A DNA stretch of 64,000 nucleotides from the NCBI GenBank assembly GCA_023374025.1, contig SIJG01000002.1, positions 4,098,383-4,162,382 on the forward strand, written 5' to 3'. The notes beneath the pieces were generated by a model. That model did not search any database. It saw only the letters and a list, made by a program, of their open reading frames with translations, and was not told the DNA's origin. Positions 25,830 to 38,957 of this stretch are shown one piece after another (position 1 is the first letter of the stretch; every line of letters begins with the position of its first letter). Source of the DNA: Heterodera schachtii. Lineage: Eukaryota > Nematoda > Chromadorea > Rhabditida > Heteroderidae. The position numbers were made by a program, and so were the translations under genes.

Positions 25830-28291
25830 ATGATTCAAACTGGCGGTGCTCCATTGATAATTATCAATCGGTCGGCCGAACGTGAACAAGGCCACAGGGT
25901 CCAAAAGCAGAACATTGCTGCGGCTAAGGTACATCACCAATTCAAGTCTTGTTTGGTTCAGTCTCGAACATTTTGGTCTGACATTCTGTTTCAACCAATC
26001 CAAAGTCGTACGAAAACTCAAAAATACTATTTAAATGAAGAAACTTAAAGCGTATATTATGTCTATCTGCCATAATGAACAAGCATTTTGCAGATGGTTG
26101 CCGACGTGATTCGTACAAGTTTGGGACCGCGGGCGATGCTCAAAATGCTGATGGACCCGATGGGCGGCATTGTGTTGACCAATGACGGCAATGCCATTCT
26201 TCGCGAAATCACCGTCAAACACCCGGCCGCAAAGACAATGATTGAAATTGCGCGCACCCAGGACGAGGAGACCGGGGATGGCACCACCTCGGTGATCATC
26301 TTGGCCGGCGAATTTTTGGCGCAAGCGGAACAGTTTTTGGAGCAGAGCATCCACCCGACCGTGATCATCCATGTTAGTACATCCGAATTCATTACAAAAA
26401 TGCTTTATTCGGATTTTATGCTTAATACTTTTTGTAGGGCTATCGCATGGCTCTCGAGGATATCATTGAATGGACAGAGGAGAAATTCAGGTTTTATTTT
26501 GCCATTGATGAGTCCAACACTTCACCACCCCCTTTCAGCAAACCAGTCGATTTGACCTCTGAGTCGGAACTGACCACCGTCGTGAAGTCATGTTTGGGCA
26601 CCAAAATGTTGGCCAAGTACATGGACCTGGCGGTGAACATCGCCCTCTCCGCAGTGCGCACCATCGACGTGACCAACAACGACTTTCGCGAGATCGACAT
26701 CAAGCGGTATTGCCGAATTGAGAAAATCCCCGGTGCTGCCATTGAGGACAGCAATGTCGTGAAGGGTGTGGTGCTGAACAAAGTCAGTGTTTGTATGCAC
26801 GGCAATCCATCATTGGCGTTTAATTGTCCCATTATTTGAGGATGTTGTCCACCCGAAAATGAGCCGTCGCATTGAGAAGCCGCGTGTGCTGTTGTTGGAC
26901 TGTCCGTTGGAGTACAAAAAGGGCGAGAGTCAAACCTCGTTGGAGATCATGAAGGAGCAGGACTTCAGCCGAGTGCTTGAACAGGTTGGGGACAAATGAC
27001 GGAGAATGACGGCGAGACAATACCCCATTTTAACAGGAAGAGGAGACCATCAAACGCCAATGCGACGAAATCATTCAATTGAAGCCCAATTTGGTGTTCA
27101 CGGAGAAGGGCATTTCCGATTTGGCCCAACATTACCTGGTCAGGGCCGGCATCACCGCTCTTCGACGGCTCAAGAAGACGGACAACAACCGATTGGCACG
27201 GTAAAATTAGAAATGCTTTATTATCCACATAATCGAACCATTGGGTGCAATTTGCCATCTTCACTATTCGATTGCTTATGGCCTGTCGAGAATATCACCT
27301 TTTACAGTGTCACCGGCGCTCGAATTGTCCACGACACCGCTGATTTGCGTGAGTCGGACATTGGCACGCAGGCGGACCTTTACGAGATCAACAAAGTGGG
27401 CGATGAGGTTAGTTGTTCTTTAGTATTTATTAAAACCCCATTTTTATTTGAAAAATGCCAAATGTAGAAATTGTAGTGTATATTTTCCATCTTTAACACA
27501 TTGGATTTTCAGTACTTTGCTTGGATCACATCCGAAAAGACCACCGCCGTGACGGTTGTGTTGCGTGGACCGAGCAAGGACATCATCAACGAGGTGGAGC
27601 GCAACATTCAGGACGCGTTGCACTGTGTGCGCAATGTGTTGACCAACCCGCGGGTTGTGCCCGGGGCTGGTGCGCTGGAAATGGCACTTTCGCATGTAAA
27701 TTACAATTAATTTGTCGAAAGGGGGGGGGCATTTTTCGTTGTTGGTTCTTTTTAAAATCATATTTTCTGTCGTCAGGCTTTGTTGGAGAAGGCCAAGTCC
27801 ATCCCGGGCGTTCGTGCCGGCCCATACAAGGCGGTGGCACACGCGTTGGAAATTGTGCCGCGCACACTCATCCAAAACTGCGGCGGCTCCTCCACCATAC
27901 GTCAGCTGACCGCACTGCGTGCCAAGCACGCCCAACAGCCGGACACCAACTGGACATGGGGCATCAACGGGCGTGACGCGGGCGGCGAATTGGCCGACAT
28001 GGCGCAGCCCGAGGGCGTTTGGGACTCGCTCACTGTGCGACTGCAGGCCATCAAAACAGCCATCGAGACGGTTGGGCCGAAACAAATTACGAGTTTGGTA
28101 TTTCTTGTGATACTGCCACAATTCAGGCCATTATGATTTTGCGCATCGATGACATTGTCAGTGGGACGAAGAAGCGCGACAAAGACGAGAACGGAGGCGG
28201 AGGCGCGGTGCAATGCCGGGCCCCGGAGGGTTCGAATAATAGCGAAGAAAGGCGAAGGAGAGGAAGGAACTTCACAATTCAACATATTTAA
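25830..28291 (+). CDS. cct-3: Chaperonin CCT/TRiC subunit gamma
   Basis: Ten exons: 25830-25928, 26094-26372, 26438-26490, 26539-26782, 26841-26984, 27037-27200, 27308-27407, 27513-27695, 27777-28070 and 28127-28291, about 574 residues. The CCT ring folds actin, tubulin and other cytosolic proteins using ATP. Group II chaperonin signatures are visible: RTSLGPRAMLKML, VLTNDGNAIL and QDEETGDGTTSVIILAG (the Asp of GDGTT is catalytic). DCPLEYKKGESQT, EKGISDLAQHYLVRA and VPGAGALEMALSHA are characteristic of the gamma subunit, and RIDDIVSG closes the conserved core. A Gly-rich and then Arg/Ser-rich tail after RIDDIVSGTKKRDKDE is longer than usual. Confidence 0.95.
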
Positions 28292-28556
28292 AGAAGTGGC
28301 CATTTTGTTGGATTGAACAAATTTTGAAACTCCAAAATGCTGTTGACCGTTTCATGCTTTACTTATCCATTCAATCACAAATTGAATTTGCTTTGTTTTG
28401 CCTAATAAAATTTGTTTTTGTTTGAATTAGTTATTACAATTGACTTACTCTGACAGGTTTTTGCCTTATTTTAAAAAGGAATATTTATTAAAAAAAAATT
28501 TTTTTTTGCCAATATTTACCGGCAATGTTTGGCCTACTTTAGGGTAGAGGCCTAAA
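28292..28556. other. CCT3 3' flank
   Basis: Short AT-rich spacer between CCT3 and hyccin; contains CCTAATAAAATT near 28400, a possible polyadenylation signal. Confidence 0.4.
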
Positions 28557-30968
28557 ATGAACAATGACCAACTGCACGATTGGCTGGCCGACCTTCACGG
28601 GCGCTTTTGTCCCGGCAGATACCGTCAGCAACTGACGGTGTGTGTTATTCATTTCTCGTCCTGTTTAATGCCATCCTATATATTTTGGATGCCCCCAAAA
28701 AATTTGACGAATTTTATTACAATTTGGCGCAAAAAATCTAATTCTGTTTTGAGGCGCTCTTTTTGGCCCTAGCAATAAACGGCTCGAAATTGATGTACAA
28801 ATCGTTCAGTCCGATGGCTCCGACACCATCGCTCCGCCGGCGGATGGCGACGCGTCGACGGCCCCGGCGGCGCTGTGCCCTTCGCCCGAGTCGCCCTCCC
28901 AATGGCGCCCTTCGCTGTGCCATCTGAGCCCCTCCACCAACATTTTGCTGCAGTATTTCAGCTGCAATTTCGAGGACACTCGGCTCAGCTCGCCGCTTGT
29001 CGCCCAATTGCTCGCCCTTTACTACAAATTCGGTGCCCGTGGGGAAATCTTTTGGAGTTGGAATTTATTTATTTTTTTCAAATTTTTCAGGCGCCGCGCG
29101 TTGTTTTGTGCTCCAATTGGTCCCCACATTTATTTATTTGTACCTCAAAGTGTGTCAAAAAATGAGCGAAACGAAAGTTTTATTTTTTCTTTCCATTTTA
29201 GGCGTTAAACAAGCGGTGGCTGAACGCGGCACAAATGCTCGAGACGCTCTTTTTGGCCATTTACAATGAGGAAATTTTGGCCGCAGGGCCCGGCACTCCG
29301 TCGATGGTCAAACGGTCGGAAGAGGTCCTACCTAACCTATGAGTTTCTATATTTTCCGAATTTTAATTCCATTTTCCAGGTCCTTTTGCCTCTGTTGCGC
29401 AGTGCCAGCGTTGTGCCGTCGTCGGCTGCCGACTTTGGCACCATTTCTGGCGGCAGTGTTCTGGGGAAAGTGAACATTTGTCCGGAGACGGCCAGCGTCA
29501 GCTGGCGCAGCGGAGGCGGTTCGAACTCCAAACTGTTGACAGCCGCTGCTGCGGCGGGCGCGAGTTGTTCATCGGGCAGAGGCGGCACAATTCGGGTCAG
29601 CGAGCAGAATTCATGGACAATTTTTTTACCAAAATTTCTCTTGGTTTTATTGTGTAAAATTTTACTACTTTTCCGTCTGGATTCGAGTTTTCAAGAATTT
29701 CAAAATTTAGCAAATAAACACCCTTTTCCCGGTTCTTTTCATTTACTGTCCTGTATTGGGCACAATGTCATGTCGTCTTGATAGGGTATCACCAGTCTTG
29801 AAAGTAATTGTATCCAATGTTTGCCCCCATTTTAAGAGCAAAAGGGCCAGCACCGTCCGCTTGGGTCCCTACCCGGCCATTGACTCGATGATCGCCGAGA
29901 ATCGCTTCACGGTGCTCACCCGGCTGATGCGAGTGGTTGGCAAATTGATAAAAAATACGAATTTATCAAATCGTTTTCCCTCCTCAACCAGGTCACCCAC
30001 TTCATTTCGCACATGGCCCCCGAGGTCATTTGTCCGTCGTTGTGCCGTTCTCTGCTGTACATTTGCCGCAGCGGCTTCTCCTTCCAGGAAAGCGACCTGC
30101 GCCATCGCGTTCTGCGCGAGAGAGCGTCCGTCGAAGTGTTCGCCGACTTCAGCAAGTTCGTCGCACCAAATTCTAAGCATTTCCCTAATTGTGATAAGTC
30201 TTACCTTCCCAATTGCTGTAGAAAGGCTCGCATCCGCGTGATGTCCCCATTTCTCGTCGAGTCCATCAACGGAGTCAATTTCGCACTGCTCAACGGACAC
30301 GCGGACATCGCTCTGCGCGCGTTGGACGCCGTCCACCAGCGGGCGCAGTACGAAATGATGGCGGACGTCCTTTTGGTTTTTCTTTAACTTAATTGTCTAT
30401 TATTTTTAAATTTGGTTTTCAAACTCATTCTTGTGGCTTCTTTTCCGGGAATTTGTGTGTTTTCTATATTATACATTTTCAATTTGCTCGGGGTGGGGCT
30501 GTTCGGCTCCAACTCCATGTACAAGGAGTTGAAGCAGTACAGTCAACGGAGGAGAGGCATATTTGAGAGAATATTTTCTGGGACAATTAGTTCATGGGCC
30601 TCCATTTTGTAATGATACATAGATAATCCGGATGAGTTTCATGTTGTGTAATTCTTTTTTCCCACAATTTCAAGGAGACTAACGCATTGCGAAACGCACT
30701 GTTGGACCCAAAGGCGATGGAAACAATCGTTGCGAGGAATTCCGCGGGCATTGGCGCAAAAGAGGAGCAGCCGCAGCAACGGCACGATGGGAAGGAAACG
30801 CGCCGGAGGAGCGTCGACGGCGCGGGCGGCGGCGGCGACGGCACACTTCCGATGACAAACGGAGACGGCGGCGGGGGAGGCAAAGGGACCAACGCGAACA
30901 GCAAAAACAGGCGCCACACCAGGCGCCTCATGGAAGTGCCGACCATCGACTTCTCCGACTGTTCTTGA
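28557..30968 (+). CDS. HYCC: Hyccin / FAM126 family protein
   Basis: Traced exons: 28557-28637, about 28754-29032, 29091-29149, 29202-29324, 29380-29595, 29837-29935, 29992-30155, 30222-30375 and 30675-30968. Hyccin is a scaffold with TTC7 for PI4KIIIalpha at the plasma membrane, supporting PI4P supply. Matches include LVPTFIYLYLK and ETLFLAIYNEEIL, the block RLGPYPAIDSMIAENRF-VLTRL, SLCRSLLYICRSGF, and FLVESINGVNFALLNGHADI leading into ALDAVHQRAQYEMMADVLL. The C-terminus is basic and Gly-rich. The join between the first two exons is out of phase as written, so a small exon is probably missed around 28640-28750. The 30376-30674 intron contains an open stretch (GSNSMYKELKQYSQRR) that might be an alternative exon. 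Confidence 0.75.
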
Positions 30969-31449
30969 CACACTGATGTGCTAGCCGTAGTTAAAAGAAT
31001 AGCCGAACGGGAATATGTGTTGATCAGTTTGATGATCAAAATGCATCCGATCCAACTCTCGAATTATTATTATTTACCGATGTTTTTCTGCAGAGTCTAC
31101 TTAACGCATCAAAATCCCACATGCCTAAAAACTCTTTCCCAATTGTTGATTTATGCGATTTGCCAGTGTTTATTCGTCTCCCTTTTTTTTTGATTTGATT
31201 CGGTCATTTTCTGTGTACTTTCTGAATTAGCGCTAATAGGGCTAAAAACAATAAATAATAAATGAATTTTTTGATCACTTTTTCAATCTTTTCGTTCATC
31301 ATTTGCTCTGATGATTGATTCAATGACATTTATTTGGACGGATGGATAATGAGAATGAAAAAATAATAATATAAATAAATTTTATATAAATGATAGAAGA
31401 TTAAAAATGTCTCCGCTGGTCAGCAATTTTTGAGGTCGTCCAATTATTT
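30969..31449. other. Convergent 3' flanks of hyccin and Clc-like genes
   Basis: AT-rich spacer with AATAAATAATAAATG near 31250, which could supply polyadenylation for hyccin. No gene is visible. Confidence 0.4.
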
Positions 31450-32968
31450 TCACATTGTCAATTTGCTTAAAACGCCGGCAACGCCGCAGGCGATGATCGT
31501 GGCGAAGACCATCAGAAGGGCGGAGATCACCGCCAGCCAATAGGAATAGCCCAAGTGGGCATGGCCTGACTTGCCCACTAAATAAAAGAATGGGGAAAAC
31601 AGTGATCGGAGGAGCCATTGGAAATAAAGAATTCTGATCACGGAAAAAGAGGGCACAGGAAGGGAGGGACGGCGTCGGAGAGGGGGCGGGGGCATTTGTT
31701 GCAGAAATTGGCCCTGAACTGATCGGCGCCGGAGGGGGACTTTGTTGGTCCGAATACATTTCTCCCATAGCAAATCAGGCGGAAGCATTGCTTTTTTTAT
31801 CCGATTCGATGGGATAGGCGCCCGAGACTTCGTTGGAGAGGGGAGGGGGTGGAAATTTAGGAAAGTGTCGGCATGCCGATTTCCAACAATTTTGGGCTCG
31901 GAATTCCAATTGCCGAAATTTTTTGAGGGCGTCGGCACACTCTCTGCTGCTGGAAACCAATCAGCAGAGGAATTTTTTCCCAATCGGATCAAATGAATTC
32001 AGCAACGGAAGCAACAAAGACACAAACCCACCAATTTGGTCGGGGTTTCCGGCCGCGAAAGTGGCAATTGACGCGATGAGCAAAGTGGCGGCGACCGAGC
32101 AAAGGAAACCGAGCGGAAAATTGAGCGCGGCGGGACAAAAGCCGACCCAAGAGAGGGCGGTCCAAGTCAGTACGACCTTTGCGGGGGGGGGGGGGGGCAA
32201 AGTGAAGGAAAAGCGGCGGAAGGAAGCCAAGTAAATCGCTAGTGATGCGCGAGAGTACCGGTCTCGACTCGAGCAAAGTCCCGGGTTTTTTGGTCTCGGG
32301 AAATTTTCGGTCTCGAGCATCACTATGAATCACAGACCAACTCCACGATGAAGGCCAAAATGACGAGGATGATCACGGTTTGGTACCAGCCGGGCTGATT
32401 CTGTGCCGAAATTGATTTTGCCCAAAATTTTGACTCTCTCCCATCTCTATGTTAATTGTTTTCCGGCCCTACACTTTTTTTAAATTGTTGAAATGGCGAC
32501 ATGATGAAGTTTGGGAACCAGGAATTTTGGCACTAAACTTTTTCTCGGTGGGTTCGGTACGGAAAATGGCTTAATGGGCTCCAATCCGTTAGACTCTGTT
32601 GAAAGCATGTAATTTGGACCTTTAGCTTCAACTGACATTGTTATGAATGTTTTTATTTTTTTATTACTATAATGCCCATGCCCAAACTTCCTCTTGCTGT
32701 TCTAATTACCTTCTCCCTTCCCCCTCGCAAATTTTTATTCCTCACTCCCAAGGTTCACTAATTAACCCCTCCCCCCTAATCACCTAATCACCCTTCCCCG
32801 CCCCACACTTACGTCCCACCACGGCCCACAGCCGCCGCCGCCACAATTTGTGCTGATCAGTCCCATGTCGCCACGCCACGCGGGCGTGAACAGCGCGACG
32901 CCGGTCAAAACGGTGGCGAAAATGACCAAAGAGAGGAGCAAAGGGCGCAAAAAGACTACGGTAGCCAT
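31450..32968 (-). CDS. Four-helix Clc-like / claudin-superfamily membrane protein
   Basis: Exons 32813-32968, 32338-32400, 32032-32176 and 31450-31577 encode 163 residues. Four membrane segments are visible: FLRPLLLSLVIFATVLTGVA, WYQTVIILVILAFIVEL, FLCSVAATLLIASIATFAAG and YWLAVISALLMVFATIIACG. The first extracellular loop has WRGDMGLISTNC with CGGGGCGPWWD, similar to the W...GLW...C...C loop of claudins and PMP22 relatives. Nematodes have an expanded Clc-like branch of this family; members form junctions or modulate channels. A short MITE fills most of intron 2. The family assignment rests on topology and loop pattern, not on close sequence identity. Confidence 0.65.
32240..32325. mobile_element. 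86-bp hAT-like MITE in an intron
   Basis: Begins TAGTGATGCGCGAGA and ends with the reverse complement of TAGTGATGCTCGAGACCG. Flanking octamers TAAATCGC (32232-32239) and TGAATCAC (32326-32333) agree at six of eight positions, as for an aged 8-bp target-site duplication. It lies wholly within the 161-nt intron between exons 2 and 3 of the Clc-like gene. Confidence 0.6.
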
Positions 32969-34230
32969 TGGGGGGGGGCACAATTTGTTGCAATTTATTA
33001 TTTGGAAAGAAATCCCACAAATGCCAATTGCTTTCTTCTTCTGCTGATGCCTTTGGTCGGTATTAATTTTTTTGTGCCGAAATCAAAGGGAAAAAAACGG
33101 CATTTTTTAGTATATTTTATTATTTATTTGCGTAAGAAAACACCAAATAAACGGTGATGAAATGGTCCAATGAGCATGGGGAGGAAAAGTTGGCCAACAC
33201 ACGCATTTTTGGCACCTTTCAGTGCCAAAGGGGAAAAAGTGGGGGAAAAGTGCCCGGGGGGACGGACAATTTGCAAGAGGCATTTCCGTAACAAATTGTT
33301 AAGCGTAAAGCACTTTGAGAATGCTTTCAATTCATATGAGGTAAAGATTTTTTTTTTACAATTTCTGACGATTTATTTGCAATTTTTTTGGGGAAATAAT
33401 TTTCGAAACCACAGAATTTGTGGTGTAATTGGCCAAGGTTTGCGTAAACAAACGGCTGCTGTGGTCCCTCCGGCGGCGATGGGTTGCCCGAGGCGACGAT
33501 TACCGAAATTCTATGCCCTCCGGGGATTTTGAGCCGATGAGACGAAAACCTTTGTTATTGGATGGTTAGGTGGGGCTAAAATGGCCTTTTTGAGGAGGAG
33601 GAGGAAAAGCTCAAAAAGCATCATTTGTAACCTCCAAAAGCCGAAGAGGTGAGCACACAGAAGCGATGAAGTCACTCATTCATTTCACGGCACTGCCCCC
33701 GGAGAGGGGGGCAAATGGCAATTGGGGGGAGTACGGCACGTAATTGCGCACAAATTGTACGCCCTAATGGGAGGACATCATAAACAACGCCTCGGGACAT
33801 TATTAAAACGGTCAAAATGAAATGGACGAATGGTCAAAAGTGAAATTTGGCAGACGGAAATGGCAGAGGAGGCGATAAATTGGAAATGATTAGAAGAGAA
33901 TTTGAACATGTGAAGCTTTAGGGGCAGGCTAATTTAATGGCACAAAGAAATGGCATTGGCAAATTTAATCGACCGACTTATGGGTTGCCCTTGTAAACAT
34001 GAATTTTAATTTGAAATCTGCCTGCCTTAAAAGAGAATGGCAAGACAAAGCCCGACACTTTTCTCGACTCGACACATGAGGCTTTCAAGCAGTACTTGCA
34101 GTTCGAAAGTAGAAGCATTCTCCCCCGCTTGGCTGGTCATTTCAATCTCAATTGGTCTTTGGTTTTATTGGGCACAATTAAATGCTTTTTAATTGCTCGC
34201 AAATTGTCGAATGGAAACGAATTGCCCGGG
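32969..34230. other. Intergenic, no gene recognised
   Basis: Open stretches (for example 33170-33532) show no family motif. The sequence has G-runs and 'gaggaggaggaaaagc' simple repeats. Confidence 0.4.
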
Positions 34231-34234
34231 CCCG

Positions 34235-35012
34235 TACCAAAAGAACGAGGTAAGGGTTAACCTACCCTCAGCTGCGGGTTAACCTACCCGTTACCCGTAC
34301 TAAAAGAGCAACCCTGAGTTGAGGGTAACTTAACTCGGTTAACTAACCCTCAGCTGCGGGTAACTTTTTAACCCGCACTAAAAGAATCGAGTAACTGGTT
34401 AGGTTACCCTCAGCTGCGGGTAACTTTTCAACCCGCACCCATGCCAGGGTAACAACATGAGCATGTTTTTTCAAAAATTCCGGAAAAATTAAAAAAGATG
34501 ATATTAAAAAATTTCCTTTTGCTAAGTTGTACTATAAAGTCTGTTCTATCCAATGATATAATTTTGCTTAAAAAAATTTTGGATTTCACTGAGCTAGGGA
34601 TCATCAAAAATTTTGAAATTTTTTACAAATTTATTTTTGTTCGTTTCTTGTCTATTTTACTTTTACCGGTCCAAAGTTATGATTATTCGATTCTAGACAA
34701 ATTTATTCTCCTTTTTTGAAAAAATATTCGGCCTTTGGAACATGAAATATCCACAAAAATACACTATGTTTCGCGTTTAATAACTTTCCTTATAAGTAAT
34801 ATAATTAAACATTCTTAGTATAATCCGGTAGCTCTAAGTTTCCTCTCTAAGTCTATAAAATTTCATAGAATTTAATTAAGTATTGAAATAGTTATGATTA
34901 GAAAAGTCAATCATCTCTTTTTGTAAGGTAATTTCATCATAGTGATACTAAAAGAAACGGGTAACGGGTAGACAAACCCGCAGCTGCGGGTGAGCCCAGC
35001 GAGAACCCGCGG
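34235..35012. repeat. GGGTAAC/CAGCTG repeat element
   Basis: Four degenerate units begin '(g/a)(t/c)actaaaagaa' and continue into GAGTAAC or CGGGTAAC, ending with CTCAGCTGCGGGTAACTTTT. Three are packed at 34235-34445 and the fourth lies at about 34948-35012, after an AT-rich 490-bp interior. The layout suggests a non-autonomous element with repeated ends; the outer boundaries are not resolved. Confidence 0.55.
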
Positions 35013-35507
35013 CGGCGGTGGGCGGCTAATTTTGGCTTTTTCACCTTCGCTTCGGCACAATTTTCCGCTGCCCCCGGGGGAGGGGATGCCGTCAAAGCGT
35101 CAACAATTGTTGTTTCCCGTTGGTGGTTCTTTCTTTATCATGGGCCTTTTTTTGTTGCCAACGGCGCTATAATTTTTAATGGTGACAGCCGACACCAATT
35201 GACCCGAACAAATTTCTGTTTTGAGAGTGGCCATTTCAGCAGAAGCAAACATTGGCATTTTTCCTTCATTGTTTTGGCACACGAAAAAATATGCCAAAAA
35301 TATTTGATGGATTTGCTGAGAAAAAATGCCTTTTGTTTTAACAAAGCTTCAGATGATCGCCAATTTTAATGAAATTTTGAAAAATTGTTCAGAGATTTAA
35401 TTAATTGTCCACTGAATTTACCATTTTTTGAATGACAAAAAAAAGTGAAAGAAATAAATTTTAAATTTAAAAAATGTAAAATACACAAATATTAAATTTA
35501 CAAAATG

Positions 35508-38500
35508 CTAAACAGAATTTTCGGAGTGTTTGCCAACGATTGCCTTCCCTTTTTTGGCCTTTTCGCGCGGAACGAATGGCAAAGAGCGAACGATCGGAAG
35601 GGAGGACAAAAAGCGCTGCAAAGGCTCGGGAAAAGCGTAAACATCTGAAAATGGAAAATAAAAGAATGAAAAAGGGAAGGGAGGGAGAAGCATATTTGGA
35701 AATAATTAAATAAATTAATTAAATCTAAAATTCAATTTAAATAAATTAAATAATCTTTTTTTGATTTGTATATTAATTAGTTTAATATAAAAAAGCAAAT
35801 AATTAAAATAATAAATTATTGGTTTTAGTTCAAGTTTATGCATTTTCCATTGTCCGACCCCTTCCGTCCGCCGGTCTCTCCCACACGACGCCCCTCTCGC
35901 GGAGGCCGCGTTGGGCGCGCGTGGCACCGCCGACGGAATTGTCCAAAACGCTGAAAAGCAAAAATAAATAAATAAAAATTAAAATTAAAATTAAAATTAA
36001 AAATATAATTAATAAAATAATTGAATATAATAAAATAATTAAAAATATAATAAAACCAAGCAGTGAAAGCGCCGACAAACATTGGAAGATTCAAAAGACT
36101 AAAACAATATGAATTAGTTAATTATTTTTAAAGAAATTTATTCATTTATTTTCAATTAAATAAAAATAAATTTTCATTTTTAATTGTTTTTTAAAATACA
36201 TTTTTTTTTATTAAATTCTTTTTAAACCAATTTTTTCTCTTTTTCCCATTATTCGCTTGTCACTTACACTTTAAGCACTTGGTCCACCGTGGAATGGCCT
36301 GTGCTGATGACGTCAGGGTTACGGGTATAAAACTCGGGCACCACCTGAGATTTAATTAGGCAATTAAATTATGGAATTAATTGTTCCCGCCCGACCATGC
36401 CCATCATTATAGAAAAGCCGAGAATGGCCACATTTCGCGTGCTGTGCAAGTCCACCGACTGAACATTGGCAATTGCCACACCACCGACCTAAGGGAAACA
36501 GAAGCAAAAAGGCCCAAACATTAGTGATAAATGAGAATGGCATGCCATTAATTACCATGGCCATGGAAGTGCAAAGGACGACGCCGACGAGAGGGTCGGG
36601 AATGGCGGACAGAACGGCACCCAATTTGGTGACCACCTGAACCAATTAATGTGCTAATGGATGGACGAAATGAACAACTGATGAAAAGTTAATTGGCCAA
36701 TTAGGAGCAATTAAAATAAAAGTGAGGCAATTAACAGACCCCGAAGGCGATCATTGTGAGTCCGCCGAAAAGCATTGTGACCCGACTGGCCACCCGAGTG
36801 ATGCCGACCACCTGCAAATTGGGAAATATTCAAAGCCTCGGAAAACGAAATCTTTGGGCAGAAGTTCGTACCCCGACATTTTCGGCATGCGTTGTGATGC
36901 CAACGCCGGCGCCGACCAATCCGGAGACGAAGCAGCCCAACCCTTCGGCCATTATGCCGCGATTGATCGCATGCGACGGGGGCGGCCGTTCCTTTCAATT
37001 TTAAATTCTTGCATATTTTGGAGTGCCATCCCAAAACAAAACCTCCGAAACACTTGCCACCGCGTGGAAATTGCCGACCGCCTCGAAAAGCGTCGTTTGG
37101 GCGGACACCAAAAAGCCGACGAAAAGCCCAATGTTGAAATTGGGAGTGCCGAATTGGCCTAAATTTCCAAAGTATTCGATTTTTTTTCGAAATTTTACCC
37201 GGGAGTGGGACGCGCGCCCATGGCGCATTTTGAATGGCCATTTGTGTGGCATTTTTGTCCGTCCGTGCCACACTGTCCTTGGGGATCAGCTCAAAGACGG
37301 TCATCAGCCAGCATAGGGACCAGGAGAACAGAATGGCAGTCAGATACTGTAGAAAAACAATGGAAGAGTAAGTGATACGGTAGAAGCAATGAAAATTCGA
37401 AATATTTTTAAAAATTAATGAATACATTTCCAATTTATCAAACTATGAAATATTTTTAATCTTACGGACACAGATTATCAGCAGAAACCCAAAAAGTGAT
37501 CGGAAATAATCATTCGATTACTGTATTGTGTTTTTGTATGTTTGGGTTTGGCTTAAAAATCAATTTTTAATTTTTAATTTTATCAAATTCTGACCGGAAA
37601 TTGGCCAAAAACGTTGAAACGAATCCACCGAAAGCGTCCGTTGGCAAAGCCGGGGAATGGGACGCGGAGAGGGGCCAAGTAAAGGACAGTGGCGAAGAGA
37701 GCGGCGGCCATTCTGCGAAAAACAAATTAAAAATTGGGATTTAAATTGGAAGCGATGCCAAAAACATTTTACACAAGCGAAATCCAATGCTTTTCCATTC
37801 GTTCGACGGTTATTTTGACGGAGGAAAGCATCAAAAGCATCAGAAGAGAAGACACCGTCATGGGACTAATGAACTGAAAAGGCATTACTGCAGCTTAATG
37901 AGGGTGATCAAATCCGAATCCGACTGATCACTTTGGTCATTTTGCCGACCATTCCCGTGGCACCGATCAGAAAAGTGATGCACGAGGAGGCCATCAGAGT
38001 GCCTTGGATCTGAACAACAGTTAAATTGTTTACAAAGTTGTTTTATTTCAATTAGAGAGTCCCTCTCTTTCCCCGAGCCTTCGGTGCAAAAAAGTCGGGG
38101 ATTTCGGGAATTAAATTAAACATTTTAAATTATTATTTTTCAAATAAACATTTGGTAATCAGCACCCACAATGGCCATTTTTTCCTCGTACACTTCCGGC
38201 GGCACAAAGTCGTCAATCGTGGCATTACAGCGGAATTGGTCCATGCTCATGAACGCTTTGATCTTCAGCAGAATGGATGTGGAAAATGGGAGAAATTTAA
38301 ATTTTGAACAATTGAAAATTATGGCTTAACGCCAACCGATGGAATGTAAGCGAAAGCGACGCCTTGGAGAAGAGCCAACCTCAAAAAAAGCATTTTTATT
38401 GGAAATTAAAAGAAGATAATTTAATTTCAAAATTAAATTTATATTTAAAAAAAAATATTTTCGAAAATTTTTTTGACCTCATCCCAAACGCCGTCTGCAA

Positions 38501-38957
38501 AATTGTGCCAATGCCACAGGTGACAAAAGTGGCGGCGATCAGACGCACTCGGAGCTGATCACGGTCCCTTCCTGGGCACACCTCGTCCGAGATCAGAAAC
38601 GGGATGGAGACGAGCACGGACAGGGACACCATCACTTGCTAAAGCCGGAATTTACAGCTTCATTGGTTAGGGTACGGTACGGTATGAAATGATTACGGTA
38701 TGATGAGCATTGATTGATTGGACTGATCAATCAATGCTTGCAATTTGTTTTACCTGAAAGCCAAACAAAAAGGTCAGCAGAAATGGTGGGTTTTCGTCCG
38801 CTTTGTACAGTTTTCTTTGCTGCTGTTGTCTTTTGTCGGCTTTTCCCTCCGTTTCGGCATTGCCCGAGGGCACAAATCCGTGGCCATTCATTGCTGCTGA
38901 AATTTTGTGCTGCTCGCCATTGGCAGTGTCCGCCTCCGATTCGTTGGGACAAATCAT
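35508..38957 (-). CDS. SLC23-type nucleobase/ascorbate transporter
   Basis: Seventeen exons with fully consistent phase: 38754-38957, 38478-38638, 38331-38379, 38170-38262, 37932-38009, 37773-37873, 37595-37712, 37199-37346, 37043-37158, 36872-36991, 36740-36811, 36556-36636, 36396-36488, 36268-36344, 36057-36098, 35859-35950 and 35508-35644, giving 593 residues, close to human SLC23 length. NAT family members are sodium- or proton-coupled carriers of ascorbate or nucleobases in the plasma membrane. Landmarks are FLFGFQ at helix 1, APWARVPLPGQFGTPNFNIG, PPPSHAINRGIMAEGLGCF, the NAT signature HAENVGVVGITRVASR, LSAIPDPLVGVVLCT and VDLHSTRNVAILGFSIMMG. The C-terminal part has MFVGAFTACVLDNSVGG and VYAFPEPLQRFLSSLP. 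Substrate cannot be settled from sequence alone. Confidence 0.93.

Noticed and set aside
33170..33532. 120-codon plus-strand open frame
   Set aside because: Low-complexity ends, no domain, no splice partners.
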